Below are positions 25,568 through 34,562 of a stretch of DNA of 64,000 bases, in pieces; within the stretch, counting starts at the first letter, position 1; each line of letters starts with the position of its first letter. The stretch spans positions 230,739 to 294,738 of the forward strand of contig NZ_JBQCKK010000003.1 in assembly GCF_051967035.1 (NCBI RefSeq), given 5' to 3'. The position numbers and the translations under genes are program-made. The notes under the pieces are model-generated. The model was not told where the DNA came from. It did not search any database and saw only the letters and a program-made list of their open reading frames with translations. This stretch comes from Brevibacillus sp051967035 (GTDB lineage: Bacteria > Bacillota > Bacilli > Brevibacillales > Brevibacillaceae).

Positions 25568-25721
25568 CTGTCCCCACTCCGAATGATCGACATACTTATT
25601 CCGACTACTATTATACTACCATCCACGTTTTATTACCTAAATATTACTACTCTTCCCATTGTACACCGTTTGTGCCCGAATTACATTTGAAAGTCCTCCT
25701 AAAATGCACAAACGGCTCTCC

Positions 25722-25768
25722 CGAAAAGAAAAGGGCAAAGGGACAGCACGTTCTCAGCCCCTTTGCCC
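25722..25768 (-). terminator. Terminator of the collagen-like gene
   Basis: A 10-bp perfect stem (GGGCAAAGGG / CCCTTTGCCC, 25733-25742 with 25759-25768) followed on the minus strand by TTTTCTTTT. Confidence 0.85.
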
Positions 25769-25782
25769 ATACAACTGCTTCT

Positions 25783-28302
25783 TCAGTTCAGCCTGACGAT
25801 TGTCAACGTCGCTCCTGCGCCTGTCAGTAAAGTAGCGGCTCCTAACAGGCCGAAAAGCTGCAGCGTGATTGTCGATCCAGCACTTAGTGGAGCGATCACA
25901 GTATTGTGGAAGGAAGAGAGCGACAGCAATGGCGAGACTACCGATGGAGCAAATGCCGTCCCGTTAATCAACAGCCGCGTGTTGACAGCCAGAGCCACTG
26001 TTGTGTTGACAGAGTACGAGATCAGATAGTTTCCTGCCGTTGGCACCGTAAAGGTCGTGTTGCCTCCCCCTACCGTAATGCCGTTTAGCACCTGGTTGTT
26101 GGGCAGAGGAATATTGGTTCCCCCTAAAATAACAGCGATCACGGCTCCACCTGTATTGGCTGCGAAGGCGTTGATGTCTGTAAAGGCCGTTCCGGTGGGG
26201 CCTGTGGGACCGGTGGCTCCCGTGGGTCCCGTAGCTCCGGTTGCTCCCGTAGCGCCTATTACTCCCGTCGCTCCAGTTGCTCCCGTGGCTCCGGTTGCTC
26301 CCGTGGCTCCGGTTGCTCCCGTCACTCCGGTTGCTCCGGTCTCTCCCGTAGCTCCGGTTACCCCCGTTGCTCCTGTTGCTCCCGTGGCTCCGGTTGCTCC
26401 CGTTACTCCCGTGGCTCCGGTCTCTCCCGTCGCCCCAGTTGCTCCCGTGGCCCCTGTTACTCCCGTGGCTCCGGTTACTCCCGTCACTCCGGTTGCTCCC
26501 GTGGCTCCGGTTACTCCCGTCACTCCGGTTGCTCCCGTGGTTCCTGTTGCTCCCGTCACTCCGGTTGCTCCAGCTTCTCCGGTTACCCCCGTCGCTCCGG
26601 TTACACCCGTGGCTCCAGTTGCTCCCGTAGCTCCGGTTGCTCCCGTCACTCCCGTTGCCCCGGCTTCTCCCGTGGCTCCAGTTGCTCCCGTAGCTCCGGT
26701 TTCCCCCGTAGCTCCCGTTACTCCCGTAGCTCCCGTTACTCCCGTTGCTCCCGTTGCTCCCGTAGCTCCGGTTACTCCCGTTGCCCCGGTCTCTCCCGTC
26801 GCTCCAGTTGCTCCCGTGGCCCCTGTTACTCCCGTTGCTCCGGCTTCTCCCGTGGCTCCGGTTGCTCCCGTCACTCCCGTTGCTCCGGCTTCTCCCGTGG
26901 CTCCGGTTGCTCCCGTCACTCCAGTTGCTCCGGCTTCTCCCGTGGCTCCGGTTGCTCCAGCTTCTCCAGTTACCCCCGTCGCTCCGGTTACTCCCGTTGC
27001 TCCCGTGGCTCCGGTTGCTCCCGTTGCTCCGGTTTCCCCCGTAGCTCCCGTTACTCCCGTAGCTCCCGTAGCTCCCGTTGCTCCCGTTGCTCCGGTTACT
27101 CCCGTTGCTCCCGTTGCTCCGGTTACTCCCGTTGCCCCGGTCTCTCCCGTCGCCCCAGTTGCTCCCGTGGCCCCTGTTACCCCCGTTGCTCCGGTTACTC
27201 CCGTCACTCCGGTTGCTCCCGTTGCTCCGGTTTCGCCTGTTGCTCCGGTTGCACCGGTTGCTCCAGCTTCTCCAGTTACCCCCGTCACTCCGGTTACTCC
27301 CGTTGCTCCAGTTGCTCCCGTGGCCCCTGTTGCTCCCGTGGCTCCGGTTGCTCCCGTGGCTCCGGTTGCTCCCGTGGCTCCGGTTGCTCCCGTGGCTCCG
27401 GTTGCTCCTGTTGTTCCCGTAGCTCCTGTTGTTCCCGTAGCTCCTGTTGCTCCGGTTGCTCCAGCTTCTCCGGTTACCCCCGTCGCTCCGGTTACTCCCG
27501 TTGCCCCAGTTACTCCCGTCGCTCCGGTTACTCCCGTGGCTCCAGTTGCTCCCGTAGCTCCTGTTGTTCCCGTGGGTCCGGTTGCTCCCGTTGCTCCAGT
27601 TGCTCCGGTGGGTCCGGTTGCTCCCGTTGCTCCGGTTACTCCCGTTGCTCCAGTTGCCCCCGTGACTCCCGTAGCTCCGGCTTCTCCCGTCGCTCCAGTT
27701 TCTCCCGTTGCTCCTGTTGCCCCCGTCGCTCCGGTTACCCCCGTCGCTCCAGTTTCTCCCGTGGCTCCAGTTGCTCCCGTGGCTCCTGTTGCCCCCGTGA
27801 CTCCCGTGGCTCCGGTTGCTCCCGTGGCTCCGGTTGTTCCCGTGGCTCCGGTTACTCCCGTGGCTCCCGTTGCTCCGGTTACTCCCGTCGCCCCAGTTGC
27901 CCCAGTTGCCCCCGTCGCCCCAGTTACTCCAGTCGCTCCCGTCCCGCCCCCTGTAGCCCCGGTCGCTCCAGTCGGCCCGGTTGGGCCTGTAGGGCCATGC
28001 ATAGCAGAAGCGTTTAATACTGCCTGCAACTTCGCCTGAAGCAGCATCTCCTTCCTGATCGTCGCATCGACCGTTTCCCTTACGCTTTTGTCAATTGCCA
28101 GCAAATCGTCAATCGTAGCTCCCGACACTCCGCTCACACCGGGGAGCGTGTCGAGCACATATTGAATCTTTTCGCCTTCCGCGTTCAATATATGGCTGAG
28201 TCCCAACTCCTCCATCGCGATGGAAGTCAGCAGCAGATTGATCGCGTCCTCACGCGTGATGGTGATATTCGGACTGATATTTGGGATATTTGGAAACGAC
28301 AT
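25783..28302 (-). CDS. Collagen-like (Gly-X-Thr) surface protein with preface and BclA-type C-terminal domain
   Basis: 839 residues. Residues 1-100 are a non-collagen preface (PNIPNISPNITITREDAINL, SIAMEELGLSHILNAEGEKIQ) found before collagen repeats in spore-surface proteins. About 590 residues of uninterrupted Gly-X-Thr triplets follow, mainly GAT, GVT and GET with GEA interruptions; the Thr are likely glycosylation sites. A roughly 135-residue beta-rich C-terminal domain (NTGGAVIAVILGGTNIPLPN .. GATLTIVRLN) resembles the trimeric BclA jelly roll. No signal peptide, as for proteins assembled on spores from the mother cell. GGGGAG precedes ATG 28302. It ends a gene set with a preface-domain protein and glycosyltransferases, suggesting a glycosylated spore-hair fibre. 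Confidence 0.9.
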   Translation of the reverse strand: MSFPNIPNISPNITITREDAINLLLTSIAMEELGLSHILNAEGEKIQYVLDTLPGVSGVSGATIDDLLAIDKSVRETVDATIRKEMLLQAKLQAVLNASAMHGPTGPTGPTGATGATGGGTGATGVTGATGATGATGATGVTGATGATGVTGATGTTGATGATGATGVTGATGATGATGATGETGATGVTGATGATGATGETGATGEAGATGVTGATGATGVTGATGATGPTGATGATGATGPTGTTGATGATGATGVTGATGVTGATGVTGATGVTGEAGATGATGATGTTGATGTTGATGATGATGATGATGATGATGATGATGATGATGATGVTGVTGVTGEAGATGATGATGETGATGATGVTGVTGATGVTGATGATGATGETGATGVTGATGATGVTGATGATGATGATGVTGATGETGATGATGATGATGVTGATGVTGEAGATGATGEAGATGVTGATGATGEAGATGVTGATGATGEAGATGVTGATGATGATGETGATGVTGATGATGATGVTGATGVTGATGETGATGATGATGEAGATGVTGATGATGATGATGVTGATGVTGEAGATGVTGATGTTGATGVTGVTGATGATGVTGVTGATGVTGATGATGATGETGATGVTGATGATGATGATGVTGATGETGATGVTGATGATGATGATGATGATGVIGATGATGATGPTGATGPTGPTGTAFTDINAFAANTGGAVIAVILGGTNIPLPNNQVLNGITVGGGNTTFTVPTAGNYLISYSVNTTVALAVNTRLLINGTAFAPSVVSPLLSLSSFHNTVIAPLSAGSTITLQLFGLLGAATLLTGAGATLTIVRLN
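26200..27990 (-). repeat. Tandem 9/18-bp collagen-coding repeats
   Basis: About 1.8 kb of imperfect 9-bp units (Gly-X-Thr codons), often paired into 18-bp units. This is prone to length change by slippage or recombination, and to assembly error. The copy number in the window may not be exact. Confidence 0.9.
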
Positions 28303-28384
28303 AACTCCCCACCTTCCCGTAAAAAACGTAACCTCCCCTTCATCCATGATTCAGCTAACGACAAGCCGTCCGTCCGCCACGCTT

Positions 28385-29263
28385 TTACGGCTCCTTCATC
28401 CACTTTTTCGATGGCCCCACAACCTTGTGGCTCTTTGTCCCACCTGGCAACACTTCGCGATTCAACCAAGGAGCTTGATAACTAACGTGACTTTGAACAA
28501 CAGAACGCACAGGTCCCCCAGGTTCACCGTACTTTTTCAACAATTCAACTGAATATTTCCATTTTTGTTTAAAAGAAGTAGAAAAAACGACGGAAGAAGC
28601 GCTGTAGCCTTCCAAATCCGATAAAGACGAAAAGAGCGCGAAGCGTAGCTCTCGCACAGATGCTTCCACCTCTCGTTTCGGATGGCCCAAAAGGTTCTGT
28701 ACAAAATCCGATTTTCGCAAAAGGACGCGGAAAAGGTCGTCCAACTGTTCAAACATCTGGATCATTTGTTGTTCAGCCTGACGCAGATCGGGCAATGGGC
28801 GGCGGGGATGGGCTATGTCTGGCATGATCTGCTCCACCAAACGAATGAACGCGAGTGCCAACGAGTACATCGCGATCCAGGAAAGCCGGCATGCCTCGAC
28901 GGCTTGAACAGCCTGCTCCGGCTTTCCTGCCAGATCCTTCTCCCATTCAAAAAAAGAAGCCATCCCCTTGATTCGGCGAAAAGCCATCCATTGTAACATC
29001 ATCATCGCTTCCAGCCAAAGATTTGACGATTGTAGCGCATGGAATAAAAGTGGGATCGCTTCTTCTTTTGGATGCGTTTTGGCGGCAAGCAAAAAAGCGA
29101 TGGTGTGGCCGGACTGACCTTGGACAAGGGAAGCCATGGCTTTTTCCATGGCAAACGCAGCTTCAAAAAGACGCTTTGGTCCATCTGCTTTCCCGATGTC
29201 TCCCTGACGATTCTTCCAATCCACCACACCCTCAATCATATGGTCCAACAAGCTATTCTTCAT
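28385..29263 (-). CDS. Hypothetical protein of the collagen-like locus, 292 aa
   Basis: Starts MKNSLLDHMIEGVVDW at ATG 29263, overlapping the end of the upstream preface-domain gene by 11 bases. Long helical stretches (FEAAFAMEKAMASLVQG, AIPLLFHALQSSNLWLEAMMML, ACRLSWIAMYSLALAFIRLVEQI, QAEQQMIQMFEQLDDLFRVLL) suggest an all-helical cytoplasmic protein. The C-terminal 50 residues are basic, Pro/Gly-rich and probably disordered. The family is not recognised. Its position between the preface-domain protein and the collagen-like protein, with a gap of 82 bases to the latter, suggests a role in making or placing that fibre. Confidence 0.75.
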   Translation of the reverse strand: MKNSLLDHMIEGVVDWKNRQGDIGKADGPKRLFEAAFAMEKAMASLVQGQSGHTIAFLLAAKTHPKEEAIPLLFHALQSSNLWLEAMMMLQWMAFRRIKGMASFFEWEKDLAGKPEQAVQAVEACRLSWIAMYSLALAFIRLVEQIMPDIAHPRRPLPDLRQAEQQMIQMFEQLDDLFRVLLRKSDFVQNLLGHPKREVEASVRELRFALFSSLSDLEGYSASSVVFSTSFKQKWKYSVELLKKYGEPGGPVRSVVQSHVSYQAPWLNREVLPGGTKSHKVVGPSKKWMKEP

Positions 29264-29579
29264 GACAATCCCCGCTATTCTCGCCCGGATCGTACGTTTT
29301 CCTCTCCATCTCCAAAATGTTGTCGAGCTTGAATTGCAGCAAAATTTGCTTGCTGATAATGCTACGCAGCATTCTTTCCACGCTCCGGTTAATCCGAAGC
29401 ATATCCTCCAGACAAATGTCTTCTTTTTGCAACAAACGCTGAATTTTTTCCCCTTCCGCATTCATAATATGAGACAGGCTAATCTCTTCCATGGCCACAG
29501 AGGTAAGCAGCAGATGAAACACTTCCTCGCGCGTCAACGTAATGCGCGGGGTGATGTCAGGCACATTCGGCAATGACAT
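29253..29579 (-). CDS. Stand-alone collagen-preface domain protein, 108 aa
   Basis: The whole protein is homologous to residues 1-100 of the collagen-like protein: PNVPDITPRITLTREEVFHL and SVAMEEISLSHIMNAEGEKIQ align directly with PNIPNISPNITITREDAINL and SIAMEELGLSHILNAEGEKIQ. The downstream part (LEDMLRINRSVERMLRSIISKQILLQFKLDNIL) also matches. It has no collagen repeats. It may be an assembly partner, capping subunit or anchor that shares the attachment site of the fibre. The gene overlaps the following 292-residue gene, so the two are coupled. Confidence 0.85.
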   Translation of the reverse strand: MSLPNVPDITPRITLTREEVFHLLLTSVAMEEISLSHIMNAEGEKIQRLLQKEDICLEDMLRINRSVERMLRSIISKQILLQFKLDNILEMERKTYDPGENSGDCHEE

Positions 29580-29620
29580 GTCTCATAACCTCCGTTTCCA
29601 GACATGTAGAGGTGCACCCC

Positions 29621-30709
29621 TCATGCTCCCGAAGACTGCGCCGCTTCCCGGCTGGCAAAGTACCTTTCGTTGTGCAACACGCTCGGATGCGTCGGATGAT
29701 GCAGCTTTGACATCTCATGGTGGATTTTGGCCCGCCCGTACTCGCCTATCTGATCGTAGCAGTAGCATAGTTGCAGATGCGGCAGCCACGACCAGGCCGA
29801 TTCATCCGTCATTCCCATCATGTTTGGCGGCCGCTCCAGCAACGTCGCCTGCCGGAACCAATAGATGGCTTTCGGAAAATCTTTTTTCTCCAGGAAAAAG
29901 GCTCCCACCTTACAGCAAAACTCCGCCCGCGGCGCGTCAAAGGCCAGCGTTCTCACCAACGATTGAATTTGCTTTTCAGGATGTTTCAGTTGGGCATAAC
30001 AGTCTGCCTGTTTGTAACACGCCATGATCTGGTCCTCCACCCACCCCAGCCCGCCATCCAAAAAGAGCTGGTACTGCTCGGCTGCCTCCGCCCATCGGCC
30101 GTGGTCGAATAGCTCGTTGGCAAAATAATACTGGTCTCTCGGGGAAAACCGCTCTTGGCGCTCCTTGCGCTTCACATAAATTTGCAGGTTGCGGTCGGTG
30201 TACGGCTTCTCCTTGCGATGCGTAACAGCAATGTCGCTGTGAAAAGCTCTTCCCGCAACCTCCAGATATTCGTGGACGACACCGTGCCAGACAAACTGGC
30301 GCTGTCTTTTGACCAGGCGGTTTCTCCGCAAATATTTGACGGGCCTGCCTCTCTCGTCAAATGCCAGGTGGTAGGGCATGGAGACGTAATCGTATTCGAA
30401 CGGCTCCATGCGGCGCAATGCCAGAAAACGAGAGCGATCCACCTCTTCGAGCACATCGTCGGCATCGAGCCAAAAAATGTAGTCCTTGCTCGCTTTGCTG
30501 AAGGCAAAGTTGCGCGCTGCCGCAAAGTCGTCGATCCAGGGAAAATCATACAGCTTGGCACCGAATGACCGGGCGATTTCTTTCGTCTGATCGTCCGAGC
30601 CCGTATCGACAACAATCATCTCATCCACCAGATCATACACAGTCGACAAGCAGCGCCTCAGCGTCTGTTCTTCATTGCGAACGATCATGCACAAGCTGAT
30701 CGTAAACAC
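29621..30709 (-). CDS. GT-A family 2 glycosyltransferase with TPR-like C-terminus
   Basis: 362 residues. The GT2 domain (about 1-220) begins FTISLCMIVRNEEQTLRRCL and contains VVDTGSDDQT, the metal-binding DxD as IFWLDADDV, and FVWHGVVHEYLE. Residues 190-350 form TPR-like helix pairs (YYFANELFDHGRWAEAAEQYQLFLD, KQIQSLVRTLAFD, KAIYWFRQAT). The same architecture occurs in SunS-type peptide glycosyltransferases. GTG 30709 was chosen because GGAGGG lies eight bases before it. It heads the minus-strand set that ends in the collagen-like protein and is divergent from two more glycosyltransferases, so Thr glycosylation of the repeats is the likely job. Confidence 0.9.
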   Translation of the reverse strand: MFTISLCMIVRNEEQTLRRCLSTVYDLVDEMIVVDTGSDDQTKEIARSFGAKLYDFPWIDDFAAARNFAFSKASKDYIFWLDADDVLEEVDRSRFLALRRMEPFEYDYVSMPYHLAFDERGRPVKYLRRNRLVKRQRQFVWHGVVHEYLEVAGRAFHSDIAVTHRKEKPYTDRNLQIYVKRKERQERFSPRDQYYFANELFDHGRWAEAAEQYQLFLDGGLGWVEDQIMACYKQADCYAQLKHPEKQIQSLVRTLAFDAPRAEFCCKVGAFFLEKKDFPKAIYWFRQATLLERPPNMMGMTDESAWSWLPHLQLCYCYDQIGEYGRAKIHHEMSKLHHPTHPSVLHNERYFASREAAQSSGA

Positions 30710-30855
30710 GCAGATCGCCCTCCTTTGGCCGAATCTTTTACCATCTTATTTCCAGCTAAAGCACAATATGTATATCCCCTCACATAACCGCAAGATCGCG
30801 AGAATATGGTGTATCAAGATGCTCTGACCACAACGCAAGGAAGGTGATAGCGTCC

Positions 30856-31971
30856 ATGACACCCCCGCTCCTCTCGCTTTGCATGATTGTCAAGGACGAG
30901 GCCGATCAGATCGAAGCTTGTCTGACAAGCGTTCATTCAGTCGTAGATGAAATCATTATCGTGGACACAGGATCAACGGACGGCACTCAGGAGCTTTGTC
31001 GCAAATACGGGGCAACAGTCATCGAGGTACCGTGGGAAGACAGCTTTTCCAAAGCGCGCAACATCGGCTTGAAAGCTGCCCGGGGCCAGTGGATTTTGTG
31101 GCTGGACGCAGATGAACGGCTGGAGACAGAAGATCAGGAAGCGCTGCGTCAGGCGGCGCTCTCAAGCAAGGCCGATGCGCTGTTTCTCAAGCTCATTCAT
31201 TATCAGGGCCAACAAATCGAAGCCGCCTCCCTGCACCTGGCCAGCCGCTACGCGCAAATCCGTCTGTTTCGCAACAAAAAAGGCTTCCAGTTTGTCAGGG
31301 ACATTCACGAAGTGCTCCAGTGGCCTGCTTCTCTTCCGAACCATCGTCCGATCCCGCTGCTGCCCGTGCGCATCTACCATTTTGGCTATATAGAGGAAGT
31401 TGTCACGAAAAAAAACAAGGCGCAACGCAACCTCAAGCTATTGCTGCGGGAAAGGGAAAATCCGGATCGCGACCCGTGGTGCGACTACCACCTGGCCAGC
31501 GAGTTTTCCCGCGCCCAAAAATGGGAACACGCCTTTACGCTCGTCAACCAAGCTTTGGAAGGCTTTCTGAAAAAACAGCAGCTCCCGCCCTCGCTTTTAT
31601 ACAAATTGAAATACGAAATCTTGTTCAGGCACGGCAGCATGCGGGGAACGTGGCCTGGCATCGAATGCGCCATCCGGCTCTACCCGGACTATGTCGACCT
31701 GCATTTTTACAAGGGCGTTTTTCTGATGGAGCACGGGCTGTACGCCGAAGCGATCAAGTCGTTCGAGCGTTGCCTGGAGATCGGGGAAAATCAATGGGAG
31801 CATCTCAGTCAGTTTGGCATGGGCAGCTTTCATGCCCTGCACTATCTCGGACGCTGCATGCAGCGCCTCGGTAAAAAACAGGAGGCGCACGTATACGATC
31901 AGACTTCTGCCCGTTTGATTCGTACATATGCATACGCCAACGCGCCAGCGACCAAGGGGGCGATGAAATGA
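30856..31971 (+). CDS. GT2 glycosyltransferase with TPR-like C-terminus (paralogue)
   Basis: 371 residues, same architecture as the divergent gene: LLSLCMIVKDEADQIEACL, IIVDTGSTDGTQEL, WILWLDADERLE and FVRDIHEVL in the GT2 domain. TPR-like helices follow (YHLASEFSRAQKWEHAFTLVNQALEGFL, VFLMEHGLYAEAIKSFERCLEIG, HALHYLGRCMQRLGKKQEA). ATG 30856 is used after AAGGTGATAG; a GTG at 30844 lies inside that site. Its stop overlaps the next gene's start (ATGA at 31968). Together these genes probably build the glycan on the collagen-like fibre. Confidence 0.9.
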   Translation: MTPPLLSLCMIVKDEADQIEACLTSVHSVVDEIIIVDTGSTDGTQELCRKYGATVIEVPWEDSFSKARNIGLKAARGQWILWLDADERLETEDQEALRQAALSSKADALFLKLIHYQGQQIEAASLHLASRYAQIRLFRNKKGFQFVRDIHEVLQWPASLPNHRPIPLLPVRIYHFGYIEEVVTKKNKAQRNLKLLLRERENPDRDPWCDYHLASEFSRAQKWEHAFTLVNQALEGFLKKQQLPPSLLYKLKYEILFRHGSMRGTWPGIECAIRLYPDYVDLHFYKGVFLMEHGLYAEAIKSFERCLEIGENQWEHLSQFGMGSFHALHYLGRCMQRLGKKQEAHVYDQTSARLIRTYAYANAPATKGAMK

Positions 31972-33533
31972 CAATGAAACAGCGCATTCTCATTGGCAGT
32001 CCGGTTTGCCAAAAGCCCGATGTGCTGCGTATGTTTTTGTTTTCGCTGGAGAAGCTTTCGACGTCGAGCCTTGCGATTCACTACCTGTTTATCGACGACA
32101 ATACCGACCCGGCATCGAGCAAGCTGCTCCACCGCTTTGCCGAAAAGCATCCTGGGCAAGTAGAGATCATTCGCAGTCAAGAAGCGCCGTCTGCTTACAC
32201 CTGCAACGAATCGACCCATGTCTGGACAGATGAGCTGGTCTGGCGGGTGGCCGGTTTCAAAAATCAACTGATCGCCCGCGCGAAGGAGGGCGACTACGAC
32301 GGGCTGTTTTTGCTCGACTCGGATTTGCTGCTTCAGCCTGCCACGCTGGAAGCATTGATCGCGGCGGACAAGGATATCGTCTCTGAAATCTTCTGGACGA
32401 GTTGGACGCCAGACAGTCTCCCCATGCCGCAAGTTTGGCTTACGGATCAGTACACGCAATTTGAAAGGGACCACCATCAGGAGACACTCACCACCGAAGA
32501 ACAATATTTGCGACAATTCGCCTTCTACGAACAGTTGCGCGTTCCCGGCTTGTATGAGGTAGGCGGCCTCGGTGCCTGCACCTTGATTCGTCGGAAGGCG
32601 CTTTTGGCCGGCCTGAGCTTTTCCCGCATCCACAATGTCACGTTTTGGGGAGAAGACCGCCATTTTTGCATCCGGGCGGTCGCGCTCGGCTTCTCTTTGT
32701 TCGTGGATACCCACTATCCCGCGTTCCATCTGTACCGGGAAAGCGACTTTCCGGAAGCGACAGTCTGGATGAAGCAAATCTATGGCTCTGCGCCTGTCCG
32801 CGTCAAAATGTCCCATGCGATCACCAGCCCCCTGCCCCGTCCCAAAATTACCTTGTCCATGGTGATTCACAACGAGGCAGACAAATATCTCGCCCAGGTT
32901 CTCACGAAGCACCGGGAATACATTGACGAAGCTGTTATCATCGACGATGGAAGCACAGACGACAGCGTCGAGATTTGCCATGAGCTGTTAAAAGGGATCC
33001 CGCTTCATCTCGTCTCCAACCCGACGCCGCAGTTTACCAATGAAGTCGCCTTGCGCAAACAGCAGTGGATGGAAACCGTCTCCCGCCATCCCGAATGGAT
33101 CGTCAATATGGATGCCGACGAAGTCTTCGAGGACGGATTCGCGGCTGGTGTCCATACGCTGCTCGCCAGGAAACACGGCGATGTTTGCTGCTTCCGCTTG
33201 TACGATATGTGGTCAGATTCCCACTACCGCGAGGACCCTTACTGGCGGGCCCACCATGTATACCGGCCGTTCATCATCCGCTACCGCCCGAATCACCGCT
33301 ATCTATGGAAAGAACAGCCACTGCATTGTGGACGCTTTCCCAGCAATATTTTCGAGCTGCCGTCGTTTCTCAGCCATTATCGCGTCAAGCATCTGGGCTG
33401 GTCCTCGGAAAAAATTCGCCTGGAAAAGTACACCCGCTACAAGCTGTTGGACCCGGGCGCCTTGTATGGCTGGAAGGAACAGTACGAGTCGATTCTGGAT
33501 GCAGAGCCAAACCTGGTGCCGTGGAAGGAGTAA
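31968..33533 (+). CDS. Bifunctional glycosyltransferase with two GT-A domains
   Basis: 521 residues with two catalytic domains. The first (about 1-270) starts RILIGSPVCQKPDVLRMFL and has a metal-binding LLDSDLLL and FWGEDRHFCIRA, as in Anp1/GT-A type enzymes. The second (about 288-515) starts KITLSMVIHNEADKYLAQVL and has IIDDGSTDDSVE and NMDADEVFE typical of GT2. Such tandem enzymes usually add two sugars in succession. It is translationally coupled to the preceding glycosyltransferase and followed by a terminator at 33631. Acceptor inferred from the locus. Confidence 0.88.
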   Translation: MTMKQRILIGSPVCQKPDVLRMFLFSLEKLSTSSLAIHYLFIDDNTDPASSKLLHRFAEKHPGQVEIIRSQEAPSAYTCNESTHVWTDELVWRVAGFKNQLIARAKEGDYDGLFLLDSDLLLQPATLEALIAADKDIVSEIFWTSWTPDSLPMPQVWLTDQYTQFERDHHQETLTTEEQYLRQFAFYEQLRVPGLYEVGGLGACTLIRRKALLAGLSFSRIHNVTFWGEDRHFCIRAVALGFSLFVDTHYPAFHLYRESDFPEATVWMKQIYGSAPVRVKMSHAITSPLPRPKITLSMVIHNEADKYLAQVLTKHREYIDEAVIIDDGSTDDSVEICHELLKGIPLHLVSNPTPQFTNEVALRKQQWMETVSRHPEWIVNMDADEVFEDGFAAGVHTLLARKHGDVCCFRLYDMWSDSHYREDPYWRAHHVYRPFIIRYRPNHRYLWKEQPLHCGRFPSNIFELPSFLSHYRVKHLGWSSEKIRLEKYTRYKLLDPGALYGWKEQYESILDAEPNLVPWKE

Positions 33534-33630
33534 TCCCGAAAAAACCGGATCGTCTTGCTCGGAGCAAAACACGGTTGCGTTTTCGCCCCAGGTGCAAACG
33601 GGCCTTTGCTTGCGAAGCAGACATACAAGG

Positions 33631-33670
33631 AAAGCCAGCCGCAGACTCCTTCTGCGGCTTTTGGCTTTTG
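33631..33670 (+). terminator. Terminator of the glycosyltransferase pair
   Basis: Stem AGCCGCAGA / TCTGCGGCT (33637-33645 with 33651-33659) with a short loop, followed by TTTTGGCTTTT. Confidence 0.75.
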
Positions 33671-33800
33671 GCCTTTTGCTTTTTGGCGCTGCTCCACGCG
33701 CTCGTGTCACAGCCTCAACCATGTGTGCGCCTAAGCAGCCAAAGTGGTGTACTTCTTTCGAAAATGGAAAAAATACGAGGAGAAAGGAGGCGAGGCACAA

Positions 33801-34556
33801 ATGAGGGGCCAAAAACGAATCGCTTTTCTCGCGGGGATCCTGCTTGTTGGATATGTCTCCGCTTTCGGCTTGCCCGCCGCAGACGCAAACGTTGGCGACG
33901 ACCACGACCCGATCAAACAACCGGAAAAGAAAGTCGAAACGCCGGAAAAGCGGCTACACCAACGGGAGGGCCAACTGGAGAGCCTGGAATCAGCCACTCC
34001 CCGCACGTTGCCCGACGCGCCTTTTCGCTATCGGCCCGCCCTTCCCTCCAGTGTGTTGCCTGTTGCCGACATCCTTCGCACCGGAACTCGCATCCGCCAT
34101 CAACTGCTTGTGGACAAGCCCAAATACAGCCGTCCTGCCTACGAGGATCACTGGCACAGCAAGCTCGGAAGATGGAGCGATTTGCCTACCCGCGCTCACT
34201 ACGCGCTGCATCGCCTGTTTGCCCAGTACGATATTGGGCTGTCCAGCTGGTACGATTTTGGGCAGCAGCTCGGCCTCTCCATCCCGATGCGCCAGGACAA
34301 GCAGTCGCTCGATCTGTACATCGTAGCTTTTCAGACCAAGATTACAGAAGTCTATACAAAAGGAAACCAGATCGTGGTGACGGGCCTCCCGAAAAAACGC
34401 GGCGTGCAAGTCATAACGGTGAAAACGGGGCAGCTTCGCCCCGCCAATCCGGAAGAAAACTTGCTGATTCAGCTCGTCACGCCAGATGGATACGAGCTTG
34501 ACGATACTATCATCAGCTACGTCCCTCCTGATTTTTCGAAAGAAAGAGCCAGGTAA
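33801..34556 (+). CDS. Secreted protein of unknown function, 251 aa
   Basis: A Sec signal peptide (MRGQKRIAFLAGILLVGYVS, cleavage likely after ADA at about 29) precedes an exported, positively charged, mixed protein. A Lys/Glu-rich linker (about 33-60) is followed by a domain with many Tyr, His and Trp (KPKYSRPAYEDHWHSKLGRW) and an Ig-like beta-rich end (KGNQIVVTGLPKKRGVQVITV). AAAGGAGG lies ten bases before ATG 33801. The stop is only six bases from that of the convergent phage-type amidase gene. No family recognised; it lies outside the tail operon and may belong to the spore-surface locus. Confidence 0.7.
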   Translation: MRGQKRIAFLAGILLVGYVSAFGLPAADANVGDDHDPIKQPEKKVETPEKRLHQREGQLESLESATPRTLPDAPFRYRPALPSSVLPVADILRTGTRIRHQLLVDKPKYSRPAYEDHWHSKLGRWSDLPTRAHYALHRLFAQYDIGLSSWYDFGQQLGLSIPMRQDKQSLDLYIVAFQTKITEVYTKGNQIVVTGLPKKRGVQVITVKTGQLRPANPEENLLIQLVTPDGYELDDTIISYVPPDFSKERAR

Positions 34557-34562
34557 ATCCGT

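Noticed and set aside
26200..27990. Tandem repeats that could suggest a CRISPR array
   Set aside because: Units are 9 bp without unique spacers and encode Gly-X-Thr; this is a protein repeat.
26057..28039. A 660-residue open frame on the plus strand rich in Ala-Pro-Val
   Set aside because: It is the antisense of the 9-bp collagen repeat, which stays open in several frames. It has no ribosome site and ends inside the preface region.
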